Origin: Branchinecta lynchi
Taxonomy: Eukaryota; Arthropoda; Branchiopoda; Anostraca; Branchinectidae
Reading direction: 5' to 3'
Assembly (NCBI GenBank): GCA_023053575.1
Contig: JAKZAP010000018.1
Coordinates: 6,262,001 to 6,326,000, forward strand
Length of the DNA stretch: 64,000 bases
The notes under the pieces were generated by a model. That model was not told where the DNA came from, did not search any database, and saw only the letters and a list, made by a program, of their open reading frames with translations. The position numbers and the translations under genes were made by a program. This document shows, piece by piece, positions 46,912-62,002 of this stretch (positions within the stretch are counted from its first letter, which is position 1; every line of letters begins with the position of its first letter).

Positions 46912-47215
46912 GAGCAGAGCAAAATAACTCCAGAGAGTAATGCGCGAACTTTGAAAAAGTGACACACAGTCAAATCGCAGCGACACTAGCTCCGCTAGAG
47001 GACATGAACATCCCTACTGAAACTTAACCAGTCGTTAACGAGCGCTGGCTTTCTATTTTCTACATCCTACACTGTACACACGAACAGTTTTCTGAAGCTT
47101 CTCTTGAGAAGCGAGCTGGGCGGCACTACGACGGAGGCCTATTTTTGATGCAGGGGAAGGATAGGTCTTCGCATTACTCTCTTGAGTTATTTTGCTCTGG
47201 AACAGAGTGACACAG
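46912..47215 (+). repeat. RepK copy 2 (uninterrupted)
   Basis: Contains GTGACACACAGTCAAATCGC, GAGGACATGAACATCCCTA joined directly to CTGAAACTTAACCAG, then CGTTAACGAGCGCTGGC and GGAAGGATAGGTCTTCGCAT. It serves as the empty-site reference for the LINE insertion at 17597-18077. Confidence 0.8.
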
Positions 47216-47799
47216 AAGCTAAGAAAGAACCCGTGGATTTCGCATACTTCATACCACTGTTTCTTTGCAAGCTGCAGTATTACACTTAGGATACACGTGA
47301 GATTCCAGGTCAAACTCTTGCTTAGCCTCCCATAGAATCGACCGGGAAGTATGCGTCTTCGTTCTGTCGTTCGTCATTTTAATTGTACACAATTTTACCC
47401 AGCGTTAATGTTTTTCTGTTGATGAGCCGCAGTTAGCAATTTTTAGTAGCTATACCTACAATATATAAATATAATGGTGATAAAGGCTTTTACGCATCTA
47501 CACTGCCCCAGTCGAGCAACAAAAACAGCTGCCATGTCAAAACTAAACTAGTTTTTTCCCTACAGCGGTATTTAAAAGTAAGTTCGCCGAACAGGATACT
47601 TAAAGTCGGTAGAAGCTTCAGTTGTTTATTGCAGGTTCGTTCCTTCCCAATGTTGACCCTGAAGTTCGACAGCCTGACAAGGACCCTTGCAACGAAGGGC
47701 CGAAATATCGCTGCCAAAGCATCTTAGCTAAAGCATTCCTTTTATACATTATTTGAACATACGCATCTGTTTATCTAGAACGAAGGCACGCCTACTCAC

Positions 47800-48016
47800 C
47801 CTTTTGACCAGCATCTCCTCGCTCTCCTTTCTGTCCACTAGGTCCAGGCATGCCCTGGGGTCCCGGCGGCCCGACCGGACCAGTGATACCGGTGGGCCCA
47901 TCTTCTCCCTTGATACCGCGTCGACCAATTTCTCCAGGTGGGCCCTTCTCACCCGGTGGGCCCATAGGGCCGATCTCACCCCGGACACCAGGTGGACCGA
48001 TTGGTCCTGGTGGACC
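47800..48016 (-). CDS. Fibrillar collagen helix exon, 217 nt with split glycine codon
   Basis: This exon encodes 24 triplets (216 nt = 4 x 54), from [13 protein letters not shown] to GERGDAGQK, plus the first base of the next Gly codon. It corresponds to about residues 622-693. The donor is GTGAGT. No GT at the expected phase-0 position can be used, so the phase-1 junction is real. The next exon starts with the two bases needed to restore Gly. Together the pair gives 378 nt (7 x 54). Confidence 0.95.
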
Positions 48017-50521
<2,505 letters not shown>

Positions 50522-50551
50522 CTAAATAAATAAAAAAAATAGTAAATGAGG

Positions 50552-50596
<45 letters not shown>

Positions 50597-50600
50597 GGGT
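50552..50600 (+). repeat. (GA)n tract followed by G run
   Basis: About 17 GA units and then 13-14 G, starting only 30 bp from the acceptor side of the collagen exon ending at 50521. Confidence 0.9.
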
Positions 50601-51477
50601 ATTTACACAACAGTCGTAGCTCAGTGGCTAATTTTACGTTGTACTACAAAACATGTTATTATACACTATTATACAAGGACGTAAAAAGGGCACGAAAGAG
50701 TTATGGTAGTGATTTGTCCTAGCACGGACAGGCACAAGTCTTAGTGTGTGTCTCGTGCAGTTGACTGTCGGGGCTTCTGGAGGTAAAATATCACGGTGAG
50801 CAGGGTTAGACAGCATAAAATGTCTACTTTGATACTATAGTAGTATATTAATCAAAGTGGACATGTCATCGGTAGTTAATTTTAATTGATTAATTCTTGC
50901 CTTTTTGAAAGCATTCCAAGAGCCTTGACGAAAATAAGAAAGAATTCCCCCAGCCCAGGACGGACTGCGAAGCATAGTTGAATGGCGGTTGAACCTGTCT
51001 GAATTAAAATAACCCAACTTCGAAAACCGTTTAGAAAGTCCTATGCTTTCTTTTACTTCCCAGAAGTGTTCTCACTTGTCCATGACGGAACCTCTTACAT
51101 TCGGCGGCAAAAACCCATGACATCCGGTCACCTACGAAACTCGATCCCTTTTACCAATTATCAATCTCGATTTTCAGCTTAATAACAAAAGGTCCTACTT
51201 TTTCTTTGTCACGCCTCAGTCAGGTCATAAACAGGCCTTATGTTAGGCCTTATGGTGGGGCCATAAAGATTTAATGGTGTTTTTATTTTTTAGGAATAAA
51301 CTGAAACTGACTGACGTTCTGGTCTGACCAGTCGCAGGATTCTGTCTTCCGTTTTCGCAGACGTCGCAAACCTGTGACGAATCGCAGAATTTTAAGACCC
51401 GTGGCAACACTGTTTGTAACTGCAGACTCTGGTCCAGTTACTGGTCTTAGGGAGGTAACACACTACTCCCTAATACT

Positions 51478-51666
51478 ACTATGACGCGGAAAATTTGAAT
51501 TTCAACACACGCGGCTTTTCAGAGAGCAGTGGTGAGCTCGGTGAAGACTGCTTAGTGCCTGAACACAAACTTTTCGTAAATCTTTTTCGTCAAGCGTACA
51601 ACTAAGGTACAAGCGTGTAGAGGTACCACAAACCCGACAGGGAAAGCCCACTATTCAAAAATCGAT
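51478..51666 (+). repeat. RepR copy 3, next to a collagen donor site
   Basis: TATGACGCGGAAAATTTGAA, CACGCGGCTTTTCAGAGAGC, GAGGTACCACAAA and TATTCAAAAATCGATTA match 31583-31755. It stops 24 bp before the exon boundary at 51690. An inverted word pair at 51243-51262 (GCCTTATGGTGGGGCC) also recurs at 12430-12450. Confidence 0.7.
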
Positions 51667-51689
51667 TAAGAAGTTGGAAGTCTACTTAC

Positions 51690-51851
51690 AGTGTCTCCCT
51701 TCGCTCCAGAGGGACCGGGACCACCTGGGAGACCCATTCGACCCTCAGGACCTGGAGGTCCTTCCTTGCCACCTTCGCCCTGCTGGCCTTTGTCCCCAGG
51801 TGGTCCCATTGGACCTGCGGGACCGTGTTCTCCCTTCAAGCCTTGCATGCC
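51690..51851 (-). CDS. Fibrillar collagen helix exon, 162 nt
   Basis: This exon encodes 18 perfect triplets, from [13 protein letters not shown] to GPSGAKGDT. Its length is exactly 3 x 54 nt, it starts on a complete Gly codon and it ends on a complete Y codon, which is the classical fibrillar collagen exon rule. It corresponds to about helix residues 514-567. Lysine and glutamate are frequent in the Y and X positions ([13 protein letters not shown]), giving the charged stretches expected for fibril packing. A RepR repeat copy ends about 24 bp beyond its donor site. Confidence 0.95.
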
Positions 51852-52035
51852 CTGAAACAATATTCCTTCATTAACTGGGCATAATTCGTGCTATTTTAAA
51901 GTCACACAATAGCCTGCTGTTCTTATCACCAGTTCGATGGCTGGGACTATTTATCTCGACTTATATGTAGATTATGTGTTATTGTTGTTAGTGTTATTAC
52001 CTTATTTACCTTAACTCGCACTTTGGAGCGAATTG

Positions 52036-52820
52036 TAGCATCAGTCTTGAGGCGTATTCTCGCCGTTCCACGAGGACTCCACTTTATGAGTCCACGCGTT
52101 TTGTTTGTCCCGGGGACCCACTCCCGGTATTCTCGCGAGTCCCCACGGACGGGGAATGCTCCGGTTATCATCGCCATCATAAAAAAGGACTCGCTTTCAG
52201 ATTCGGAGGGGAATGAATTTTTGCTTGTGTTGGTGCAATATAAAAAAAATTAAAAACAATCAGAATAAACAAAACAAAAAATAAACTGGATCCCAACCAA
52301 TTTCGTCAACTGCATATTTTTTTTTCCGACAAAATCCGTTTTGGAAGCATTCCCCTTGTTCTCGCTGTTTTCTTTACGGGGAGTCCGCGTGAAGTGACTC
52401 CCTCTGTTTATTTATTTTATTTATTTATTTATGACCCGCTTTTTGCGTAACAGCGGAGTATGAATAAAATACAAAAGTAAAATATACATATTAAAACACT
52501 TAAACAAAACAATGTAAATAAACACGACAACATTATTTTCATATAAATAAAAAACACACTAAATAGACTTAAAATTTGTACACAGTGACAAGCACATTAA
52601 TCGGGTTCAGGAATGAAACACTGGCTAATAATTTCATGGGTTGAGAGGGCAGGATGTGTGTGGAGGGAAAATAGATTTGAATGCGAACGAAAAAGTGTAT
52701 TAATACTATCCTGAACATTAAAATTCGAAACCAATTAGATAATAGAAACGAAATCTATTATCGCCGTTCCCTTCAATTCCCCGAGGAGTCCTCGGGGAAC
52801 CGCGAGAATACGCCTTTGAT
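52036..52820. repeat. Foldback with GGCGTATTCTCGC ends
   Basis: Left GAGGCGTATTCTCGCCGTTC, CACGAGGACTCC is inverted at 52776-52815 (GGAGTCCTCGGGGAACCGCG, AGAATACGCC). CCCCGAGGA-G-TCCTCGGGG forms a small palindrome at the right end. The interior includes a retroposon tail (52404-52470) of the type (ATTT)n ATGACCCGC...GCGGAGTA. Confidence 0.6.
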
Positions 52821-52985
52821 CTGTTGAATCGCTCCGACATTGATGATGTGATGATGTGTTAGGATTCAGATGCATACCAGTAGTACTTCGAAAGGCCCAC
52901 CATTCCACTCTTCATCTAATGACTTTTTGAAGCCTTCCTCGTTGGGTGCTGATACAGTTTCGCTGGCCCCCAGACTGTTCAATAG

Positions 52986-53356
52986 TTGCGTTTTTGCTGA
53001 TACCTTGGTGTCTGTTACCACGGTAACTGGATCTGCAATTAGTCGTTTTTGCAGTTATCGTGGTATCTGATACACGGTGCTCTGCAAAAACGACTATTGC
53101 CGAAATTGCACTTTTCGAAGTCATCCCAAAAGAAAAACAGATATCCAGTTACATCACTAAGTGCTAAACTTCTTTCTCACCAATCTGACAAAATTTGATG
53201 AAAGTGAGATGACTTTTCAGATACCACGACCAGTTACCACGGTCTGACCGTAGTATCTGAATATCTGATACCACGATAACTGGCCAGATACCACGATAAC
53301 GGCAAAAACGCCTTTTGACCGTGGTAACAGATACCATGGTATCTGCAAAAACGCAA
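52986..53356. mobile_element. RepC element copy 3 (371 bp)
   Basis: Ends TTGCGTTTTTGCTGATACC and GGTATCTGCAAAAACGCAA. The order of internal palindromic words is the reverse of 40092-40476, so it lies in the opposite orientation. Confidence 0.83.
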
Positions 53357-53435
53357 CTAATGTGTTGACAAGTCGAAACGAGACGAACTGTTGTCGTTGT
53401 CGGGTTCTGACAGATGGCATTAACAGCTTCTTAGA

Positions 53436-53724
53436 GAGCGTGTTCAACCCTTCTACAAATAGTAACTACTAGTTAGTATTTCCGTTCCAACCTCACCAAA
53501 AGTTACTACGCTGACCGTTCCAACCTTCTCGAAATAGTAACAAATAGTAACTATTTGCTTATCCCGCTCGGGGTAACTACGGATCTCTGTAACGTGATTG
53601 GTCGGATTCACCCGTGGCATGATATTCTGCTGGAAAATAGAAAATCGTTCCAGCCTTGACGGCAAAAAGCCAGAATTCGTGACGTCATGCTTAGTAACTA
53701 TGGTAAGTAGGGTGGAACACGCTC
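53436..53724. mobile_element. RepG MITE copy 3
   Basis: GAGCGTGTTCAACCC left and GGGTGGAACACGCTC right. TGACGTCA at 53680-53687, preceded by CGGCAAAAAGCCAGAATTCG. Opposite orientation to the next copy 137 bp away. Confidence 0.85.
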
Positions 53725-53860
53725 AGAGTGTCCTGTTTTATCTGCGCCAACACTCTGGACAATAGGCATACAAGTTAGGGTTGTTCTTGTGAGGTCAGCT
53801 TATACTTCATAATCACGAGCCATTTCCCCCCAAATCTACAATGCTGCCTGTCTAGTCTCC

Positions 53861-54164
53861 GAGCGTGTTCCACCCTACTTACCGTAGTTACTACGCATGA
53901 CGTCACGAATTCTGGCTTTTTGCCGTCAAGGCTGGAACAATTTTTCTATTTTCTGGCAGGATCTCAAGCCAGGGGCGAATCCGATCAATCACGTTACAGA
54001 GATGCTTAGAAACTACGCTTACTACGCTCCCGAGCATGGTAAGCAAATAGTAACTATTAGTTACTACTCCGACAAGGTTGGAACGGTCGGCGTAGTACTT
54101 TTCGTGAGGATGGAACGGAAATAGTAACTAATATTAACTATTGTTAGAAGAGTGGAACACGCTC
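53861..54164. mobile_element. RepG MITE copy 4
   Basis: GAGCGTGTTCCACCCTACTT left and AGAGTGGAACACGCTC right, 304 bp. TGACGTCA at 53898-53905 followed by CGAATTCTGGCTTTTTGCCG. With copy 3 it forms a head-to-head pair. Confidence 0.85.
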
Positions 54165-55181
<1,017 letters not shown>

Positions 55182-57206
55182 TTACTTTTTTTTTTTGTAG
55201 ATATTTTGTAGTGTATAATTCGTGATTTAGGTATAGGTCTACGTCATTTACTGAATTAAAGGGATTCGTCCATTCCTTTTAAAACCGTAATACCGTGAAA
55301 ATCATCTCTAGTAAAAGCCTTTGGCCTTGTTCCTTATAGCAATTGCGATATAAAGTCCAGCAATTCTGCAGGCCGCTAAAGGGTCTCCCAGGTCCTTCAA
55401 TTTAAAATGTCCTTGTCTTTGTCTAACCCCTAAAATCTCCCAGGTCCTTCAATTTAAAATGTCCTTGTCTTTGTCTGACTATCGCTTTATTGTGGGCCTC
55501 GGTATAATAAAACAAAAAAATCACAATTCATAAAAAAAAAAAATCAGAAATCATTATGTATTATTATAAACATGTGTTCGATCTAGGACTAGCCTACCCC
55601 CATCCCATACACACTTTGACTTTTCTCTTGCATTGCATTGGTAATTTCCTTTTACTAAAAAGCCCCCCAGGAAAATTCAAGTTGGGAAAACGGCGATAAA
55701 CCGAAACGAGTCACTGAGGACACTTTATTCGAAACACCACCTCGCTGGGATAGACGTGTAAAAATACCAAAATAACTCATAAGTTTATTATAGCCGAAAT
55801 ATACACAGGTTCGTTTAATAGCCAAGAAGGTCCAAAATACCGTCAGAATAAATCTCAGCTGATAAAGCTCGCAGTCAGGTATGACTCGCAGTAAGCTTGG
55901 GCTGAAGGAATACTTAAAGGACCCCTTGCACTATTTACTCTTCGACTTCCAGTATTTTAAAATCACTGAGTACTTTAGTTTAAAACTAGGATCTGCTTTC
56001 AACTAATTACCCGCGGCTTTGGTTGTTTTAAGCCTTTTCCGAGACCAATGACTTATAGCGAAAACAAGGTAAGATTTTCATAACCGGTTTTTTCAGATGG
56101 AAAAATTTCTCGCCGACAACCGTCAACAGCGTGAGCATCGAAGGTAGCAAAACACGGCAAGTGAGAAAATCATCGAGTTATGTTAGAGGGGTTAGAATGT
56201 ACCGTACGGAATTCGGGTCTCCGGGTTTAGGATGGAGTGATTACGGGCGTAGGTTGCGTTGGTATCATAGGTAAGACAGGTTCTTTAAAGAAGCCGTCGT
56301 GCCTATAATGTCAATGCATCCTGCTTCCGTAACTGCATCATAATCTTGTTAAACCCGGAGACCCAAATTACACCTGTTATATCCACCCACTAAGCGCACC
56401 TCAATAAATTAGCACTTTCCATGATTCACTATTTCCATGCGATTTACTCCCGACGAGCGTTTGCGTATCTTACGCAAAGTTTTAACTAGAAGTCAATGGG
56501 TCTGGGAAGAGATTTAAAACAGCCCAAGCCATGAATAATTTATTTTAATTGAATAATTGACTGGAATGTAGCTGGTAAATAGTGCGAGGTATGCTTTCAT
56601 AATATAAGCTCCCGGAACTTCCAACATGCCAAAGGCATATGTCTAATATTTTTATATTTATTCAAAGAAATATATATAATGTAATGTATCTCACTCTGCG
56701 TCTATGTCTCACTCTACCGTATCGGAGGAATTTCTTTCATTTAATTTTTTTTTTTTAATATATATTGAGGTTATGTTTTTTTTCCTATGGCCCTTTGAGC
56801 ATTTGCTGAATAAAATCTTAGATCTTATTAAAGCTGCACTGACGAATTTCCAGTCATAAACTTAAACGAGCCACTACAAGTTTATTCGAAATATGGTCAA
56901 CCTGAAAATTCACTTTATGGCTCTCTGACTGTGTGTTGCAGCATCACGGATTCTTTGTGATTAACTTGCACGAAAGAATTCACAAGGAGGCAAAAGTGTA
57001 CACTCATTTTAGAACTAGGACGTCCCTCCACTGTTTCGTGTCGGCAAATTCCATTTTCTTCAAACGGCCTCGGGAATTCCTAGCTGGGAAAAAGGCGATA
57101 AACTGGAACGAACCACTAAGGAGAAACATGACCTCGTTGGGATCAACAAGCAAATTTACTTCGCAAGCCGGAACCCGACAAAGAAACATCAGCCTCGTTT
57201 TCGAAC

Positions 57207-58566
57207 AAGACCAAAGGTTTCGATGGGATCCCGAAAATTCAATATCTGATCCAGACAACTGGGTCTTGTCTTAGCCAGATTCAGTCATCGCCAGACTCCT
57301 TGAACATTTTCACTATTAAAATTCAGAAACAGATTAAGCCCAAATAGCTAATCATCTGAGAAAACCAAGTTCAGATATGGATTCACTAGGTCGTATCCAG
57401 GAGAGGGGTTAGAGGGTTGACCCCCCCCCCCCCCACGAAACATACAAAAATACTCATTTATATAGGCTTTTCCCTCTGATCCGTGTCTTTTTTGTACTTT
57501 TTTGTGCGACCCGCAGGCCACCCCCCCCCCCCCAAAAAAAAAAAATTCCTGGATACGGGCCTGTGTATTCAGCATGTGTGTTTACCCTGTTATAAGTCTT
57601 ATCTGTTTTGACGTGAACTTCCTGCCACTTCTGCCAATTTCCCGGTTTTGGCCGAACTCCGGAACTACTTGTCCGGCGAAAAAACAGAGCTCAAAAAAGA
57701 ACTCAGGGTATCTTTTTTCCCCAATAATGAACGTATAATCAACTTCAAATAAAAATTTAACCTATAACAACTTTTCCGACTCCAGCCGGATTCCGGTCGA
57801 ACTACATGTTCGGGTAAAAAATGATTGTCACTCACGGATTCAGCATCTCTTCTTACCCCTAAAACTGATATCTAATCAACTACAATTTACAAATAAAACT
57901 TTAACTTTTAACAATTTTCCGGTTTTGGCCGGATTCCGGGCAAACTACATCTCCGGGTGGAAAATTGTGTTCACATAAATGTTCAGCATGTCTTCTTGCC
58001 CTAAATCGAACATCTAATCAACTCCCCAATAAAACTTTTAATTTTAACAAACTTTACGGTTTGGGCCGGATTCCGGGCGAACTATTTGCTCGTCGAGAAA
58101 ATGGTTTTCACCATCGTGTTCAGCATGTCTTCCTACCTCTAAAACGAACATCTAATCAACTTCAAATAAAAGCTTTACTTTTAACAAACTTTCCGGTTTT
58201 GGCAGGATTCCGGGCGAACTACTTATCCGATGACAAAATGATTTTCACCATCGTGCTCAGCATTTCTTTTTACCCCATAATCGACTATCACATTAGCTGT
58301 TTCAAAATATTTTGTTTGCCCCTTAATCTGACCCCCCCCCTCTCCCCAACCCCAAAATGTACGGCTACAAAGCCCATCTACGAACTTGACTGGTCCGAAG
58401 ACCCAACGAATCCTCACACCAAGTTTCATCAACATATCTCATTCCCTTCGAGAGTTATCGTGCTTACAGACGGACAGACAGAAGGACGGACGGACAGGCG
58501 GACGGACAGACGGACAACTTTTGCGATGTCATAGGTATCCCTCCACTTGCGTTTTCGGATACCAAA
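57207..58566 (+). mobile_element. RepA copy 5 with nested MITE
   Basis: Left flank AACAAGACCAAAGGTTTCGA with GGGATCCC, four or five 137-bp units (57730-58240), an interrupted GACGG tract (58469-58516) and right flank TGCGATGTCATAGGTATCCC. The nested MITE at 57386-57566 splits the left part. Confidence 0.84.
57386..57566. mobile_element. MITE with GTATCCAGG ends, copy 2, nested in RepA
   Basis: Inserted in the RepA sequence GGATTCAGCATG, which is uninterrupted in copies 1 and 3. ATTCA is present on both sides (57381-57385 and 57567-57571), fitting a 5-bp target duplication. Interior as in 6841-7029 with C runs at 57421-57434 and near 57521. Confidence 0.85.
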
Positions 58567-58730
58567 AAGCGCTGAGGCCATTCACCATTAATTTCGGGAG
58601 GGGAGAAGCTTCGATTCTGACAAAACCGGGAAAATAGACTGAGCCGACAGGATAAAGAAACAAATTATCCCTCTGGAAACAATGACTGGTTTCTATCTCG
58701 AATTTATAAAGCTACGCTACGGTTGGCGAC

Positions 58731-58985
58731 ATGCCTAAGCTCCAATTTGACGAAGCTCTATCGGCGGAAAGAAATGAGACTGCATTTGTGAGATACCCGT
58801 TGCGATTTACTGTGGAGCTATGTGATACTATTATACGAGTTTTACGGGACACCGAGCCACAAAAATGCAGTATGGGTGGGTATTATAATATTAATAACAA
58901 ACCCCACAAAAACAGAAACACAGTTTTGATTTACATCAACGAAATATTATCAATAGATTCTTATGAAAACTTGGCGATGGAATAA
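58731..58985 (+). other. Unassigned 84-codon open frame
   Basis: The frame reads MPKLQFDEALSAERNE at the start and has hydrophobic and charged stretches in roughly normal protein proportion. No family is recognised. It lies in the intron next to the first collagen exon on the opposite strand. It could be a transposon scrap or chance. Confidence 0.15.
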
Positions 58986-59200
58986 TGTATTACTAATATT
59001 ATAATTCAGACCGATACAAATAATAAATAACTGACGAAAATAAATAACAAAATTGCTTTAAATAGCAAACAAAGATTGACGTTAAATGGTGAGCTAGTTT
59101 CAGATCTTCCAAAATTAAAAAACAATGAGAAAGCTTTCCAAACTCCTCGGTCAAATTAGCCGTGGCAGCATTGGAAACATATGGGAGAAATAGAACTTAC

Positions 59201-59309
59201 CTGGCAAGCCAGCTTCTCCTGGTTCGCCAACCGGACCAGTTTCACCAGTTGGACCAGGCGGTCCGACAACACCAGGGGCACCAGGTGGTCCTTCCGGACC
59301 AGGGGTTCC
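59201..59309 (-). CDS. Fibrillar collagen helix exon (first visible)
   Basis: This exon of 109 nt encodes 12 Gly-X-Y triplets beginning [13 protein letters not shown] and ending GEAGLP, plus the first base of the next glycine codon. The acceptor is a pyrimidine-rich tract ending TTTTAG and the donor is GTAAGT. By spacing from the helix end it corresponds to about residues 430-465 of a 1014-residue helix. It starts on a complete Gly codon, as is usual for fibrillar collagens, but ends in phase 1, splitting a Gly codon. It is in frame with the exon at 54945-55087; together they give 252 nt. No further Gly-X-Y exon was found between here and 64000. Confidence 0.93.
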
Positions 59310-59989
59310 CTAAAAGAAGAGAAACAATAGTAAGTACTTTTTTTTTAAGACCTGTCAATTTGAAAAGCGGAGTAACAAAAGAAAAGAAATAAAACACGTG
59401 ACAAAAATAATTGATTGACTGTTAAGTCAATAGAGAGGCCCTCTCGGTGTTTTTCTCTACAAGAATAAACCTGCGTCAAACAATGTAGCTTGAAGATTAT
59501 CCTATCCTAGCCATCTGGTTCTTATGAGATTTCCTCCAATCTCTCTATGAGGAAGAGGACCAGGATGTCAATACACTGTCTGCAAAAGATACAATCTGAA
59601 ACTGGGACACAAAAGGGAATATCCGAACTAAGCCAAGGGCCTTTCCTTTCTACAAATTAATCGACCACTGGTGGTATTGTACAGAAATCATCTGAGAGAT
59701 TACACAGAGATATATTGGTAGGGCAACATATTTTATCCAACGAACAGAAAAGTCTCCGGCTCAAACGGATTGATGTCGGTATTACTGAGACCTCACTTCC
59801 ATCAAGTATAAATAACGGGGCTTGAATCAAGCTGACGATTTTTTTTTTTCGCAAAGTTTACCAGGGGTGGAGCCTACCCGGTGCAGGTCTCGACCACTGA
59901 GTAATTGTCGGCGCTGACAATTTACTCTTTCTGATCGGCGTTCTTCGCGTCAAGAAAGGGCGCGGAATTCAAAACACATAAAGAACATT

Positions 59990-60605
59990 TTAGGAATCGA
60001 TTAAAACCAGGAAGGGAAGGGAACGCGCGAAAAGCAGGGAAGGCATACTAAAACCAGGAAGGGCATACTAAACGAGGAAGGCTGTCGCCAAAATTCAAAA
60101 CTGGAAAGCCACACCGTTCCCTTCCTCTGTTTTGTATTCTTTGAGGGGTCAGCAGCTTTTCAAATTTATAGTTCACCGTCCCTTCCTCGCTTTAGTATCC
60201 TGGCATGGGTGGGCATTAAGTTCAGTGAGGGGTCGGGAACTATAATAACTGTAATTGACGGTAGGCGACTAAAATCCTCCAAGTCCAGCGAGGGGTCGGC
60301 AACCAAGATATTTCAAGTCAACCATTTCCTTCCTCGTTTTAGTACTTTTAAAGTAGCTTCTAATACGAGGAAGAAAATTGTAAATTATCCTTCTTTGCAA
60401 CTTCGGTAACTAAAATCTTTCCGAGTCATCGTTGGATCTCTGGGAACTGTTTGGCACAAAAAGTATCTCTCAGGGTACTAAAACGAGGAAGGAAATGGTG
60501 GACTTTAAATATCTTAGTTGCCGACCCCTCGCTGGACTCGGAGGATTTTCCTTCCTGCTTTTCTCGTGTTCCCTTCTCTTCCTGGTTTTAGTCGATCCCA
60601 GCATT
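59990..60605. mobile_element. Inverted-repeat element with GATCGAYTAAAACCAGGAAG ends
   Basis: The left 50 bp (ATCGATTAAAACCAGGAAGG, GAACGCGCGAAAAGCAGGGA) is inverted at 60555-60603 (TCCTGCTTTTCTCGTGTTCC, CTTCCTGGTTTTAGTCGATC). The interior repeats ACTAAAACGAGGAAGG in both orientations and CGACCCCTCGCTGGACT-type words. Related TTTAGTCGATCCC words occur at 38915 and 46495. Confidence 0.7.
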
Positions 60606-62002
60606 TTACCGTCCTCCCAATAAATCATATCTACCACCATAGACATTAGACATTTAGACATTTTTTTTAATTTCATCAAAAACACATAAATTAAGCAAAC
60701 AATTTACGATTGGCGGCCACTTTTAAGACAAAAAAATCCTGATTGTGGCCGTAATTCTAACCACCATGAATCCACTATATCATTCCCTTATTACCTTGGG
60801 TTGGGGTTTGAAGAAACCAGTTTGAAGAAACGAGATGAAGAGCTACTATACGGCGAGATGATAGAATTCTGCACTATAACATTCAAGGGTGATGAAAGTA
60901 AAGGCAAAAATTCCAGTTCATTAACTGCTCCCTGAGTCGTCAAATGTCACACTCCTTGAGCTCTCTTGGCTTTGTGAAAGGTCGTGATAAGATAAGCTTC
61001 TTATTACAAATCTGACCCGACACTGAAAGTCGTTTTCATGTGTATAATCCAAGCAGAAGTCAGCACTGTTTGATCTACCCGGCTTTTCTAGCTGCTTCAT
61101 TACTTTTGTTCTAGAGGTAACACTTAGTTTGGTAAGAGGCCACACGCGAAGCTCCACCCCCGGTAAATCAGATTCGCCAGTCAGCTTGCTGACAGCGAGG
61201 TTATGCGAATTCTCCTTCCCCCTTTATTTATTCTTGCTTCCTTACTTGTATCTCTGTAAGTGATCATGCGAAGTTCACTTTCCGTTAGTTTCAAGGTAAA
61301 ATGTTTATAGAGACCAATTGCCTATTTTGTGCATCGTACAATTATTATTATTACAAGTGCAAAAGTTACAAGTTACCAACAGCCTTTCCATCACCTCATG
61401 CACAGACAGCGAGTTTCAGCATGTGGCCCAACTGTGTGCCACACAGTAGTGTTTCCGCGAAGAAGAGGCAGAAATACGTGGCCCACAACTGTGCCGCAGA
61501 TTATGCTGCGGACTGACGGTCAGGATTCCCCGGCCAGATTTCCTTCACTTTCATCATAAAGTTGAAAAGTCTCAATTTTTCCGTACCGAATCGATGATGG
61601 TGCGAAAAATCCTGGCAGGAATTCCAGTCCAAAAGCACCCGGCCCGGACCGTTTGTACAATTCGATGAAAATTTTTCAAGAATTAGTCATATGGAGTTGT
61701 ACGAAAAGGTAGCGTGCAGTAGTAACTGTTGCCACTGCATGCTACTGCTAGCAAACTGGAGGTTACCCAAGCAAGATTGGATGCTATCGGATACTATACT
61801 TAAGAATAACCCAGTCGGAGGCATGTTGAATCAAAGTATTCCATTCTACTACATATCAAGATATGCAACTTTTCGTACAACTACCATACAACTACACAGT
61901 CAAAGAATTTTTCATCAGGAAGGCATTAGCTTCGATGCGAAAAGCGAGGCGATTCAAACAGTTGGTATTTTCGTCCAATTGCCGTTCAGAAACATGGTGA
62001 TC

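Larger units (their letters stand above)
42147..47799 (-). other. Collagen intron, 5.7 kb (phase 1)
   Basis: Mostly RepB foldback sequence (42466-46372), with part of a RepE copy (42821-42915) and RepK (46912-47215). 47220-47790 shows nothing recognised. Confidence 0.85.
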
